Shown: piece by piece, positions 23,218 to 31,276 of the stretch | Position numbering within the stretch: position 1 is the stretch's first letter | Layout: every line of letters starts with the position of its first letter | Assembly: GCF_034931305.1 (NCBI RefSeq) | Contig: NZ_JAYGHY010000001.1 | Span: forward strand, 1-64,000 | Length of the DNA stretch: 64,000 nucleotides | DNA from: Cyanobium gracile_A | Lineage (GTDB): Bacteria > Cyanobacteriota > Cyanobacteriia > PCC-6307 > Cyanobiaceae | Direction: 5' to 3' | Made by a program: the position numbers and the translations under genes | Notes under the pieces: generated by a model | Told to the model about the DNA's origin: nothing | Database searches by the model: none | Seen by the model: the letters and a program-made list of their open reading frames with translations, nothing else

Positions 23218-25302
23218 TTGAGTCTTCCCCGTCTCCACCCCCGCACGATCGAGGCCGTCAAGGAACGGGCCGACATCGTCGACGTGGTGGGGGAGCACGT
23301 GGTGCTCAAGAAGAAGGGCAGGGAGTTCGTGGGGATCTGCCCCTTCCACGACGACAAGTCGCCGTCGATGACGGTGTCGCCCGCCAAGCAGTTCTATTAC
23401 TGCTTCTCCTGCGGGGCTGGCGGCAACGCCATCAAGTTCCTGATGGAACTGCAGCGCACGAGCTTCAGCGAGGTGGTGCTCGATCTGGCGCGGCGCTACC
23501 AGCTGCCGGTCGAAACCCTCGACGGCCCCCAGCAGGAACGGCTGCGCCAGCAGCTCTCCCGCCGCGAGCGTCTGCACCGGGTGCTGGCCCTGGCGGCGGG
23601 CTGGTTCCAGAGCCAGCTGCGCGCTCCCGAGGGGGCAGGGGCCCTCACCTACCTGCGCCAGACGCGCGGCCTCAGTGAAACCACCCTGGAAGCCTTCCAG
23701 CTGGGCTATGCCCCGGCCGGCTGGGATGGCCTGCTGCAGCACCTGCAGCAGGTGGAGGGCCTGGATGCCGACCTCCTGGAGGCGGCCGGTCTGGTGGTGG
23801 CCCGCAAGGGGGGCAGCGGCTTCTACGACCGTTTCCGGGACCGGGTGATGGTGCCGATCCGGGACCGTCAGGGGCGGGTGATCGGCTTCGGTGGCCGGGG
23901 GCTGGACGGGGCCGAACCGAAATACCTCAACTCCCCGGAAACCGAGGTGTTCGAGAAGGGCAAGCACCTGTTCGGGCTGGATCGGGCCGCCGACGCCATC
24001 CGCCGCGACGACCGGGCCGTGGTGGTGGAGGGCTACTTCGATGTCATCGCCCTGCACGCCGCCGGCATCACCAATGCGGTGGCGGCCCTCGGCACGGCCC
24101 TCAGCAGCAGCCAGATCACCCAGCTGTGCCGCTGCTGCGACGGCCGGCGGCTGATCCTCAACTTCGACAGTGACGGGGCGGGCGTCCGCGCCGCCCAGCG
24201 GGCCATCGGCGAGGTGGAGCAGCTGGCGCTGCAGGGCCAGCTGGAGCTGCGGGTGCTGCACCTGCCCTCCGGCAAGGACCCGGACGAGTTTCTGGTGGAT
24301 CACGGGCCCGGGGAGTACCGCTCCCTGCTCGATCAGGCCCCGCTCTGGCTCGACTGGCAGATCGAGCAGGTGTTCGACGGCAAGGACCTGGCCCGGGCCG
24401 ACCAGTTCCAGCAGGCCGTTTCCGCTCTGGTGCAGCTGCTGGGCAAGTTGCCCCAGTCGGCGGTGCGCAGCCATTACCTGCAGCAGGTGGCCGAGCGCCT
24501 CTCGGGCGGGCAGGCCCGGTTGGCCATCCAGCTGGAGGAGGACCTGCGCCAGCAGGTCAAGGGCCAGCGCTGGCACGGCCGCTCGCTGAAATGGGAGCAA
24601 CCCGGCGAGGTGGGGCACCGGGAGCGGGCCGAGGCGGAGATCCTGCGTCTCTACCTCCATTGCGCCCCCTGGCGCGGCGTCATCCGCGCCGAGCTGCGCC
24701 GCCGCGAACTCGATGACTTCGCCCTCCAGCACCACCGCCAGCTCTGGGCCGCCATCGGGGAGCTGGAGGAGGACAACCTCGGCGCCGGTCGGCTCGAGGC
24801 CATCAACCGGGGCACCGATCCCGGGCTGGATCTGGCCGATCTCGACCTGCCCCGGCTTCTGGGCGACCGGCTGCTGGTGGAGCAGAGTGCCCTGCTGGGC
24901 CGGCTCACCCCCCTGCTGGAGCCCAGCGAGGTGCAGCGTCTCGCCCTGGCCCATCCACCCCTGCAGCTGCGTGGGGCCACGGCGTCGCTGGAGCGGCAAC
25001 GGGTGCTGCGGCGCTGCCGTCATCTGCTCGATGCCTGGTCGAGTCAGCGGCTGCAGACCCTGGAGCACTGCATTGCCCGGCTGCTGGAGGAGGAGCGCCA
25101 GGCGCCCCCGCCAAGGCCCGCCACGCCGGCGGCCGGCAGCGGCCTCGACATGGAGACCCGCATCCACGAGCTCTTCGATGCCCTCAACGGCGACGCCCTG
25201 CGTTTCCAGGAGGCCTATTACGCCGAGCGCCGCTACCTGAACCAGCTGGATGACGGCCGCCGCGCCGGCTACGAGGAGACCCTGGCCGTGCCGGCGGCCT
25301 GA
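23218..25302 (+). CDS. dnaG: DNA primase
   Basis: A 694-residue primase that lays RNA primers for replication. The CHC2 zinc finger is complete: Cys41, His44, Cys62, Cys65 (CPFH...CFSC). The Toprim region has VVVEGYFDVIAL and NFDSDGAGVRAA, followed by a helicase-binding C-terminal domain of about 250 residues. The start is TTG at 23218 giving MSLPRLHPRTIEAVKERAD, the family N-terminus. The frame stays open to 22516, but that stretch is the opposite strand of the EamA gene and shows no similarity to primase. No ATG or GTG is available near the conserved N-terminus. Confidence 0.95.
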   Translation: MSLPRLHPRTIEAVKERADIVDVVGEHVVLKKKGREFVGICPFHDDKSPSMTVSPAKQFYYCFSCGAGGNAIKFLMELQRTSFSEVVLDLARRYQLPVETLDGPQQERLRQQLSRRERLHRVLALAAGWFQSQLRAPEGAGALTYLRQTRGLSETTLEAFQLGYAPAGWDGLLQHLQQVEGLDADLLEAAGLVVARKGGSGFYDRFRDRVMVPIRDRQGRVIGFGGRGLDGAEPKYLNSPETEVFEKGKHLFGLDRAADAIRRDDRAVVVEGYFDVIALHAAGITNAVAALGTALSSSQITQLCRCCDGRRLILNFDSDGAGVRAAQRAIGEVEQLALQGQLELRVLHLPSGKDPDEFLVDHGPGEYRSLLDQAPLWLDWQIEQVFDGKDLARADQFQQAVSALVQLLGKLPQSAVRSHYLQQVAERLSGGQARLAIQLEEDLRQQVKGQRWHGRSLKWEQPGEVGHRERAEAEILRLYLHCAPWRGVIRAELRRRELDDFALQHHRQLWAAIGELEEDNLGAGRLEAINRGTDPGLDLADLDLPRLLGDRLLVEQSALLGRLTPLLEPSEVQRLALAHPPLQLRGATASLERQRVLRRCRHLLDAWSSQRLQTLEHCIARLLEEERQAPPPRPATPAAGSGLDMETRIHELFDALNGDALRFQEAYYAERRYLNQLDDGRRAGYEETLAVPAA

Positions 25303-25348
25303 GGCCTGGATCTCTGTCCAGATTCCGCTTGCCAGCGCCCGATCTGAC

Positions 25349-25354
25349 TAGATT
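25349..25354 (+). promoter_or_regulatory. TAGATT -10-like hexamer
   Basis: 21 bases upstream of the GAF-GGDEF gene ATG, in an A/T-rich spot of an otherwise G+C-rich gap. TTGCCA at 25329-25334 is only 14 bases away, a short spacer for a -35 box. Confidence 0.35.
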
Positions 25355-25375
25355 TTCTGAGGATGCAGGCTTGCC

Positions 25376-26374
25376 ATGGCTCCCTATCCGGCTTACCCCG
25401 TCCCCGCCGACGAGGACCAGCGGCTTCGTGAGCTGGAGCGCTACGGCATTCTCGATGCCGACAGTGACGAGCATTTCGATCGCATCCTGGATCTGACCGC
25501 AGCCATCTTCGGAACACCCATCGTGGCCATCTCCCTGGTGGAGGCCGATCGGCAGTGGTTTCTGGCCAGGCGGGGACTCGCGGTGCGCGAAACTCCCCGT
25601 GAAATGGCCCTCTGCGCCCACGCCATCGTCCACGACGAGGTGATGGTGGTCCCCGATGCCCGCGCCGATGAGCGCTTCCGCAGCAACCCCCTGGTCTTCG
25701 CCGATCCCCACATCCGCTTCTATGCCGGGGCGCCCCTGCAGACCTCTGGGGGCCACAACCTCGGCACCCTCTGCGTCATTGACCGGGAGCCCCGTGAACT
25801 TGGCCCGGAGCAGCGCGAGCTGTTGCATCGCCTGGCCCAGCTGGCGATGCGTGAGCTGGAGCTGCGGCGCCTGGCCCACCTCTGCCCGGTCACTGGCTTG
25901 CCCACCCGTCACACCTTTCTGAGCATTGGTGAGCGGGAGTTCGAGCGTGCCCGCCGCGACCAGCACCCCCTGTCGCTGCTCCTCTTCGATCTCGACAATC
26001 TGCGCCTGATCAACAACCGCTGGGGGCACCTCGCCGGCGACCAGGTGCTCACCGACGTGGTCCAGCTGGCGCGCACCTTTCTTCAGCCGCAGGACTTCGC
26101 CGCCCGCCTGGGGGATGGCGAGTTCGCCCTGCTGCTGGTGGGGATCCAGCGCGATCAGGCCATGGCCCTGGCGGATGGCCTGCGCACCGCCGTCGCCCAC
26201 CTGCCCGGCGTCTACAGCCATTCCGACTTTCGTCTGACCATCAGCGGTGGCCTCACCGTCCTGTCCCCCTCGGATCAACGCCTCTCCGACCTGATCCACC
26301 GCGCTGGGCGGGCCCTCGAGCTGGCCAAGGGCAACGGTCGCAACCAGATCGCCAGCCTCTTCGACGGACCCTGA
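25376..26374 (+). CDS. GAF-GGDEF domain protein with degenerate GGDEF motif
   Basis: A 332-residue cytoplasmic protein. Residues ~25-165 form a GAF sensor domain (HFDRILDLTAAIFGTPIVAISLV, CAHAIVHDEVMVVPDA, GAPLQTSGGHNLGTLCVID). Residues ~170-325 form a GGDEF domain (DPLT-like PVTGLPTRHTF, LLLFDLDNLRLINNRWGHLAGDQVL). The active-site loop reads RLGDGEF where R-x-GGDEF is expected, so the central Asp is a Gly and diguanylate cyclase activity is doubtful. It may bind GTP or act as an effector. It is convergent with umuC, with 10 bases between stops. Confidence 0.85.
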   Translation: MAPYPAYPVPADEDQRLRELERYGILDADSDEHFDRILDLTAAIFGTPIVAISLVEADRQWFLARRGLAVRETPREMALCAHAIVHDEVMVVPDARADERFRSNPLVFADPHIRFYAGAPLQTSGGHNLGTLCVIDREPRELGPEQRELLHRLAQLAMRELELRRLAHLCPVTGLPTRHTFLSIGEREFERARRDQHPLSLLLFDLDNLRLINNRWGHLAGDQVLTDVVQLARTFLQPQDFAARLGDGEFALLLVGIQRDQAMALADGLRTAVAHLPGVYSHSDFRLTISGGLTVLSPSDQRLSDLIHRAGRALELAKGNGRNQIASLFDGP

Positions 26375-26384
26375 CTTGTGACCC

Positions 26385-27665
26385 TCAGGCCCGCACCACC
26401 GGCACATCGCTCAGCCGGGTGGTGGCGGCCCTCGACAGGCGCGAGCGGCGCATGGTCCAGCGGGGTCGCAGGCCGCAGGCGGCCCACTGCACGGTGCCGC
26501 TGCCGAAGCGGCGGTTGAGGCCGTCGACGGTGGCCATCAGGGCTTCGCGCCTTTGCTGCTGCTCCGGTGGCAGCGGGGCCAGCAGATGGTGCTGCAGCAG
26601 CCCCACCGGCTGCAGATCCTGCAGCAGGACGCCGGCCTTCTGCAGCGGCTTGTGGGGCCGGAACAGCCGCTCGGCCAGGGGCAGGGCGGCGGCGAGCAGC
26701 ACGGCGGTGTCGTTGCTGGGCAGCAGCAGCGAGACGGTGGCGGCATTGGCGTAGAAGCGGGTGCCGTTGAAGGGGCTGCTGCGCACGAACACCGTGACGC
26801 TGCCCGCCCGCTGCCCCTGGCGGCGCAGCTTCTCGCAGGCCCGGCTGAGGTAGGTGGCGATCGCCTGCCGCAGACCCTCGAGGCTGGTGACCGGTTCGCT
26901 GAAACTGCGGCTGACGCAGGTTTCCTGCTTCGCCGGCGGCACGGCCACCAGGGGCAGGCAGCTGTGGCCGCGCAGCTCCTGCTGCAGGCGCACCCCCACG
27001 ACGCCACAGCGGTGCCGCAGTTCGCCGCTCGGCATGTCGCGCAGGGCCCGGGCCTGGCTGATGCCCCGCAACCGGCACCAGCGGGACAACTTGCGGCCGA
27101 TGCCCCAGACGTCCTCGATGGCGATGGCCTCCAGCCAGGGGCCCGGATCCCCGACCTGGCCCAGATCGAACACGCCGCCATGGGAGAGGTCGCGTTTGGC
27201 GATGCGGTTGGCGATCTTGGCCAGCACCTTGGTGGGGGCGATGCCCACCGCCACCGGCAGGCCCAGCTGGCGGCGCACCTGCCGGCGCAGGTCTTTCCCC
27301 CAGGCGGTGAGGTCGCCGTCGCCGGGGGGGCGGTGCAGGCGACCGAAGGCCTCGTCGATGGAATAGATCTCCAGCTCCTCCACCCAGGCTTCGAGGCTGG
27401 CCATCAGCCGCTGGCTCATGTCGGCGTAGAGGCCGTAGTTGGAACTGCGCACGATCACACCGCGGCGTTCCAGGTCGTGGCGCACCTGAAACCAGGGGGT
27501 GCCCATGGGAATGCCCATGGCACGGGCCTCGGCGCTGCGGGAGACGATGCAGCCGTCGTTGTTGGAGAGCACCACCAGGGGCTTTCCGATCACGGAGGGG
27601 TCGAGGGCGGCTTCGCAGGAGGCGTAGAAGTTGTTGCCGTCGACCAGGACGGTGGCCTGGCTCAT
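26385..27665 (-). CDS. umuC: Y-family DNA polymerase V catalytic subunit
   Basis: Error-prone translesion polymerase of 426 residues. VLVDGNNFYASCEAALDP carries the first catalytic Asp, VVLSNNDGCIVSRSAEA is UmuC-specific, and YSIDEAF holds the second acidic cluster. VWGIGRKLSRW is the thumb HhH, and the little-finger region ends in RWTMRRSRLSR. Start at MSQATVLVDG (27665), which overlaps the umuD stop by 4 bases (ATGA), so translation is coupled. SOS regulation is expected from the LexA-box match upstream of umuD. Confidence 0.95.
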   Translation of the reverse strand: MSQATVLVDGNNFYASCEAALDPSVIGKPLVVLSNNDGCIVSRSAEARAMGIPMGTPWFQVRHDLERRGVIVRSSNYGLYADMSQRLMASLEAWVEELEIYSIDEAFGRLHRPPGDGDLTAWGKDLRRQVRRQLGLPVAVGIAPTKVLAKIANRIAKRDLSHGGVFDLGQVGDPGPWLEAIAIEDVWGIGRKLSRWCRLRGISQARALRDMPSGELRHRCGVVGVRLQQELRGHSCLPLVAVPPAKQETCVSRSFSEPVTSLEGLRQAIATYLSRACEKLRRQGQRAGSVTVFVRSSPFNGTRFYANAATVSLLLPSNDTAVLLAAALPLAERLFRPHKPLQKAGVLLQDLQPVGLLQHHLLAPLPPEQQQRREALMATVDGLNRRFGSGTVQWAACGLRPRWTMRRSRLSRAATTRLSDVPVVRA

Positions 27666-27988
27666 CGACCCCCCGGCAGCGAACGGATCACGTGCACGGC
27701 CACGCCCCAGAGGCGGTCGTCGTCGCTGCCACCGAGGGCCAGGGGCGGGTAGGCGGGGTTGGCGGGCTCCAGCCACCAGTGCGCCCCCCGGCGCACCAGG
27801 CGCTTGAGGGTGAATCCCCCCTCCAGCAGGGCCACCACGATGCGGCCGGACCGGGGCGTGGCCTCCCGGTCGACGACGAGCAGGTCGCCATGGCGGATGC
27901 CGGCACCGAGCATCGAGTCGCCGCAGACGCGCAGCAGCAGGGTGCGGCCGGGGTGGAGGTTCAGCTGTTCGTTGAGGTCGACCCCCAT
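27662..27988 (-). CDS. umuD: UmuD-like S24 peptidase-fold protein lacking the N-terminal arm
   Basis: Only 108 residues. The protein begins MGVDLNEQLNLHPG, which aligns with about residue 38 of E. coli UmuD (from general knowledge of that sequence). The cleavable arm with its Cys-Gly bond is therefore missing. Catalytic Ser25 (CGDSMLGAG) and Lys62 (GFTLKRL) are present. In frame, a TAA lies 22 bases upstream of the ATG, and no alternative upstream start exists. The product therefore resembles the activated, cleaved form (UmuD') from birth. It should dimerise and pair with UmuC, whose start overlaps its stop. Confidence 0.88.
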   Translation of the reverse strand: MGVDLNEQLNLHPGRTLLLRVCGDSMLGAGIRHGDLLVVDREATPRSGRIVVALLEGGFTLKRLVRRGAHWWLEPANPAYPPLALGGSDDDRLWGVAVHVIRSLPGGR

Positions 27989-28011
27989 CCCGGCCCCGGG
28001 CGGCGGTCCTT

Positions 28012-28017
28012 ATCTTA
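28012..28017 (-). promoter_or_regulatory. TAAGAT -10-like element for umuDC
   Basis: Minus-strand TAAGAT, 23 bases upstream of the umuD ATG. It abuts the LexA-box match, so a bound repressor would block polymerase. Confidence 0.45.
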
Positions 28018-28030
28018 GTACAGATGTACT
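28017..28030 (-). promoter_or_regulatory. LexA (SOS) box match upstream of umuDC
   Basis: AGTACAGATGTACT on the plus strand is near-palindromic and fits every position of the cyanobacterial LexA consensus RGTACNNNDGTWCB as I recall it. It lies in the 44-base gap between the upstream gene's stop and umuD and touches the -10-like TAAGAT. Damage-inducible control of umuDC is the natural reading. Confidence 0.8.
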
Positions 28031-28032
28031 GG

Positions 28033-28446
28033 TCAAAGGTCGTCTTCGAGCAGCAGCTGCTGGAAGGCGGTGTAGAGGTCCAGCTCGGGATCGCCGGCCG
28101 AGGGACGGGGGGTCTGGGTGCGGCGGCGGCCGCTGTTGGCAGGACGCTGGCGGTCGCCAGCGAGGTCGTTGCTGGCAGGGGTGCGGGTGGGGGGAGGCAC
28201 CTCCAGTTGCCGCAGCCGCTCCAGCAGGTGGGGCGGCACGCTGCCGTCGGCGCTGACGTCCATCAGCCCGCGGAACAGCTTCTCGGGGTCCTGCTCGGTT
28301 TCGACGGCATGGCGGCGGTCGACCGCCCGGCTGCCCGGGGTCGCCTCGCCGGCCGTCGGGGTGGGCGGGGGCGGAGCGGGAAGCTTGCTGGGCAGCTGGC
28401 GGCCGAGGGCCTCCAGCCGTTCGCGGCTGCGGGCATCGAAGCTCAT
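28033..28446 (-). CDS. conserved cyanobacterial hypothetical protein
   Basis: A 137-residue soluble protein. The N-terminus MSFDARSRERLEALGRQLP is helical. A Pro-rich linker follows, then the block ETEQDPEKLFRGLMDVSADGSVPPHLLERLRQLE, which looks like the conserved core, another disordered linker, and a terminal helix ELDLYTAFQQLLLEDD. I do not know its function. It is 10 bases from the pentapeptide gene on the same strand. Its stop is two bases from the LexA box of umuDC, so read-through could feed umuDC. Confidence 0.65.
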   Translation of the reverse strand: MSFDARSRERLEALGRQLPSKLPAPPPPTPTAGEATPGSRAVDRRHAVETEQDPEKLFRGLMDVSADGSVPPHLLERLRQLEVPPPTRTPASNDLAGDRQRPANSGRRRTQTPRPSAGDPELDLYTAFQQLLLEDDL

Positions 28447-28456
28447 CGGGGCGGGC

Positions 28457-28972
28457 TCAGCTGCAGTTCAGTGTGTCGCGGGTGAGCCGGCCGCTGGCGG
28501 GGTTGGTGCCGCTGGCGGCGGCGCAGAGGCTGGTGAGGGCATCACCGCGCAGGGGCACGTTGGTGAAGTCGGCGCCGTCGATGCGCACCCCGCGGAACTT
28601 GGTGTTGAAGGCGAAGGCGTCGTCGAGGCGGGCGTTGCGGAGGTCGGTGCCCTCGAACACGGCCGAATCCAGGGTGGCGTCCCGCAGGTCGCTGCCGCTG
28701 AGGTCGGCGTCCTGGAGCTTGGCGCCGAACAGGCTGGCGCCGCGCAGATCGGCCCCCGAGAGATCGGCGTCGCGCAGGTTGGTGAGGTTGAAGGTGACGC
28801 CGCGCAGATCGGCGCCATGGAAATCGGCGCCGATCAGCACCTGCTTGGCATAGTCCATGGCCGCTGCCACCGGATGGGGGCCGGCCAGCAGCAGCAGGCC
28901 GCCCAGGACCAGGGACAGCAGCAGAGTCAGGAACCGGGGCAGGGAGAGCGGCGGGGAGAGGGGGCTCGCCAT
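28457..28972 (-). CDS. secreted pentapeptide-repeat protein
   Basis: A 171-residue protein. The signal peptide (RFLTLLLSLVLGGLLLLAG...VAAA) implies export to the thylakoid lumen or periplasm. About 14 tandem pentapeptides of the A(D/N)LXX type follow (GADFHGADLRGVTFNLTNL, ADLSGADLRGASL, and so on), forming a right-handed quadrilateral helix. It ends with a short Cys-containing domain (LCAAASG...LNCS). Lumenal pentapeptide proteins are common in cyanobacteria; the role is unknown. Start at MASPLSPP (28972) fits the signal peptide. Minus-strand TAGGCT (29000-28995) could be its -10 element. Confidence 0.85.
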   Translation of the reverse strand: MASPLSPPLSLPRFLTLLLSLVLGGLLLLAGPHPVAAAMDYAKQVLIGADFHGADLRGVTFNLTNLRDADLSGADLRGASLFGAKLQDADLSGSDLRDATLDSAVFEGTDLRNARLDDAFAFNTKFRGVRIDGADFTNVPLRGDALTSLCAAASGTNPASGRLTRDTLNCS

Positions 28973-29060
28973 CGGGGATGGAGCGAAGGAGATCAGCCTA
29001 GGAAAGGGCTCCGCCCCACTCCGCGGCCCGCGAAGCAATGCCGATGGGGACAGGGCGACT

Positions 29061-29066
29061 AGCGTG
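29061..29066 (+). promoter_or_regulatory. TAGCGT -10-like hexamer
   Basis: 44 bases upstream of the EAL-domain gene, in the divergent gap shared with the pentapeptide gene. No clear -35. Confidence 0.25.
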
Positions 29067-29110
29067 GAGCGGGCACGGATCTCCGTCCCGTTCGATCTCC
29101 GCAGCCGTGG

Positions 29111-30733
29111 ATGGACCAGGACCTCCAACCAAAGGACCTCCAACCCGGGGATGTCCAGCGATCAGGAATCGGGGCGGTCGAGGGCCTGCTGGAGAGGATC
29201 GAGAGGCCGGCGGCCCTGGCGGACGGCCTGGGCGAGATCCTGGCGGCCAATGGGGCGTTCTGCCGGCGTTCGGGGCTGGACCTGGAGGCGTTGCGCCAGC
29301 GGGGCCTGCAGGAGCTCTGCGCCGCTGAGGTGGCGCCGTTGCTGCAGGGTGCCGTGGCCAGCCTGAGCAGCGAACTGGCCGGCTCCCCGGTGGCTGATGG
29401 GGCGATTCCCCTGTCCCTCACCCGCCTGCCGGCCAGCGGTGGGACGGGTGGGGTCTGGTGCCTGCTGGAGCTGCTCGACCAGCGGGTGACCCTGGCTGAC
29501 CTGGATGATCTGGTGGCGGCCCGCTACGCGGATGGCGCCGTCCTGCTGCATCTGCAGGTGCTGCAGCTCGACCTGGTGCGTGGCCGGTTGGGCATCGCCG
29601 CCTGCGAGGCCTTGATCGAGGAGATTGCCCACCGGCTGGAGGCGGCCCTTCCGGCTGGTGGCTTCTTCTCCCGCCAAGGGGGCGATCGCCTGCTGGCCCT
29701 GCTGCCGGGCGCGATGGGCATCGACGCCGTAAGGGACATGGCCGGCGCGCTGCTCTCCAGCCTGGAGGCGCCCACCACGGTACTGGAGCACGTCATCGAG
29801 CCCTCGCTGAACGTGGGCATCAGCCGCGCCCCGGACGACGGCAACGACTTCGCCGTTCTGCTGGAGGCCGCCACCCGGGCGCTGGAGGAAACCCATCGCC
29901 AGCCGTTCCCCAGCTGCTGCATCGCCTCGCCGGTGGAGCGGTCGGTTCAGCTGCAGGAGTTGCTGGCCCGTCCCCTGGCCCTGGCGATCGAGCAGGAACA
30001 GCTGGAGCTGGCCTACCAGCCGATCATCGAGCTGGAATCCGGGCGGGTGATCGCCGCCGAGGTGCTCTGCCGCTGGGATGATCCGGTGCTGGGCCGCCAG
30101 TCCCCCGCCGATTTCATCGACGTGGCCGAGGCCACGGCCCAGATCTCGTCCCTGGGGCGCTGGGTGATGGAGCGGGCGTTAGAGGCCCTGCACCGCTGGG
30201 ATGTGGCCGGGCTGCAGCTGGCCAAGATCTGCGTCAATGTCTCGCCCCTCCAGGTGCAGGACCCCACCTGGAGCAGCGACCTGCTGATGGCCCTGGAACG
30301 CCACCAGCTGACCCCCGGTCGCATCGTTCTGGAGCTCACCGAAGGCAGCATCCTGGAGATGTCGAACCACGTCGCCAACCAGCTGCGGGACCTCCGGCGC
30401 CAGGGGTTCGAGCTGGCCATGGATGATTTCGGCACCGGCTATTCGGGGCTGCAGCGGCTCACCGAGTTGCCCTTCAGTGAGGTCAAGATCGACAGGAGCC
30501 TGATCTCCGCGATCGACTACGACCAGCTGCAGCAGGCCATGCTCAGCGCCGTGATCCGTCTCAGCGACGCCACCGGAATCATGGTGGTGGTGGAGGGGGT
30601 GGAACGCTCCCGCCAGCGGCAGATGCTGCTCACCCTCGGTTGCCGCCACGGTCAGGGCTACCAGCTGTCGGCACCCCTGTCGGATCTGGAACTGGAGGCC
30701 CTGCTCCAGAGCCAGATCACTCCAGCGGCCTGA
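29111..30733 (+). CDS. PAS-like/degenerate GGDEF/EAL cyclic-di-GMP phosphodiesterase candidate
   Basis: A 540-residue cytoplasmic protein. Residues ~20-110 resemble a PAS domain (ADGLGEILAANGAFCRRSG). Residues ~125-275 are a GGDEF fold whose motif reads RQGGDRL, so cyclase activity is not expected. Residues ~285-530 are an EAL domain. AEVLCRW keeps the Glu of EAL. CVNVSP (Asn), LELTEGS (Glu), AMDDFGTGYSGL (Asp-Asp loop), EVKIDRSL (Lys), VVEGVE and GQGYQLSAPL are all present. Phosphodiesterase activity is therefore plausible, with the GGDEF part possibly an allosteric GTP sensor. Confidence 0.88.
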   Translation: MDQDLQPKDLQPGDVQRSGIGAVEGLLERIERPAALADGLGEILAANGAFCRRSGLDLEALRQRGLQELCAAEVAPLLQGAVASLSSELAGSPVADGAIPLSLTRLPASGGTGGVWCLLELLDQRVTLADLDDLVAARYADGAVLLHLQVLQLDLVRGRLGIAACEALIEEIAHRLEAALPAGGFFSRQGGDRLLALLPGAMGIDAVRDMAGALLSSLEAPTTVLEHVIEPSLNVGISRAPDDGNDFAVLLEAATRALEETHRQPFPSCCIASPVERSVQLQELLARPLALAIEQEQLELAYQPIIELESGRVIAAEVLCRWDDPVLGRQSPADFIDVAEATAQISSLGRWVMERALEALHRWDVAGLQLAKICVNVSPLQVQDPTWSSDLLMALERHQLTPGRIVLELTEGSILEMSNHVANQLRDLRRQGFELAMDDFGTGYSGLQRLTELPFSEVKIDRSLISAIDYDQLQQAMLSAVIRLSDATGIMVVVEGVERSRQRQMLLTLGCRHGQGYQLSAPLSDLELEALLQSQITPAA

Positions 30734-30747
30734 GCGGTCTCGACAGC

Positions 30748-31242
30748 ATGCACTGGATGGTCCCGCTGCTGCTGTCCGTGGACGTGGGGGATGGGCGCTC
30801 CGTGGCCGGCCTCTCCAAGGCGATCCAGCTGTCGGTGGCGCCGGTGTTCCTGTTCACCGGCGTCACCGGGCTGTTGAGCCTGTTCAGCTCCCGGCTGGCC
30901 CGGATCATCGACCGCACCCGCGTCATTCAGGAGACCCTGGCGAAGAGCCAGGCCAAGCCGGAGGCCGATCCGGAGGACGGCGAGCGGCTGGAGCAGGTGC
31001 TGGCGGTGCAGCGGCGCCGCACCTTCCTGATCAACCGGGCGATCCTGGCGGTCACCGTCACCGCCCTGCTGGTGGCGGCTGTGGTGGCGGTGCTGTTCAT
31101 CAGTGCCGTGGCGGCCCTCGATGTCACCGCCATCGTGGTGCCGCTGTTCGTGGCGGCCATGGGCGCCATGATCGTGGGCCTGCTGCTGTTCCTGGTGGAG
31201 GTGCAGCTGGCCATCAGCCAGAACCCCCGCCGGTACTACTGA
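30748..31242 (+). CDS. DUF2721 membrane protein
   Basis: A 164-residue protein with three hydrophobic segments: SVAPVFLFTGVTGLLSLFS, AILAVTVTALLVAAVVAVLF, and IVVPLFVAAMGAMIVGLLLFLVEV. A charged helical loop RLARIIDRTRVIQETLAKSQ and an RRRTFLINRA block fit the DUF2721 pattern. Function unknown. The start MHWMVPLLL (30748) is 14 bases after the EAL gene stop. The frame is open further upstream inside that gene. Confidence 0.75.
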   Translation: MHWMVPLLLSVDVGDGRSVAGLSKAIQLSVAPVFLFTGVTGLLSLFSSRLARIIDRTRVIQETLAKSQAKPEADPEDGERLEQVLAVQRRRTFLINRAILAVTVTALLVAAVVAVLFISAVAALDVTAIVVPLFVAAMGAMIVGLLLFLVEVQLAISQNPRRYY

Positions 31243-31276
31243 GCACCTTCGGCCCCTTGCTGCACCGCCCCCTGGC

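Noticed and set aside
23062..25167. Extension of the EamA frame on the minus strand across dnaG
   Set aside because: No transporter similarity upstream of the proposed start; it is antisense to conserved primase sequence.
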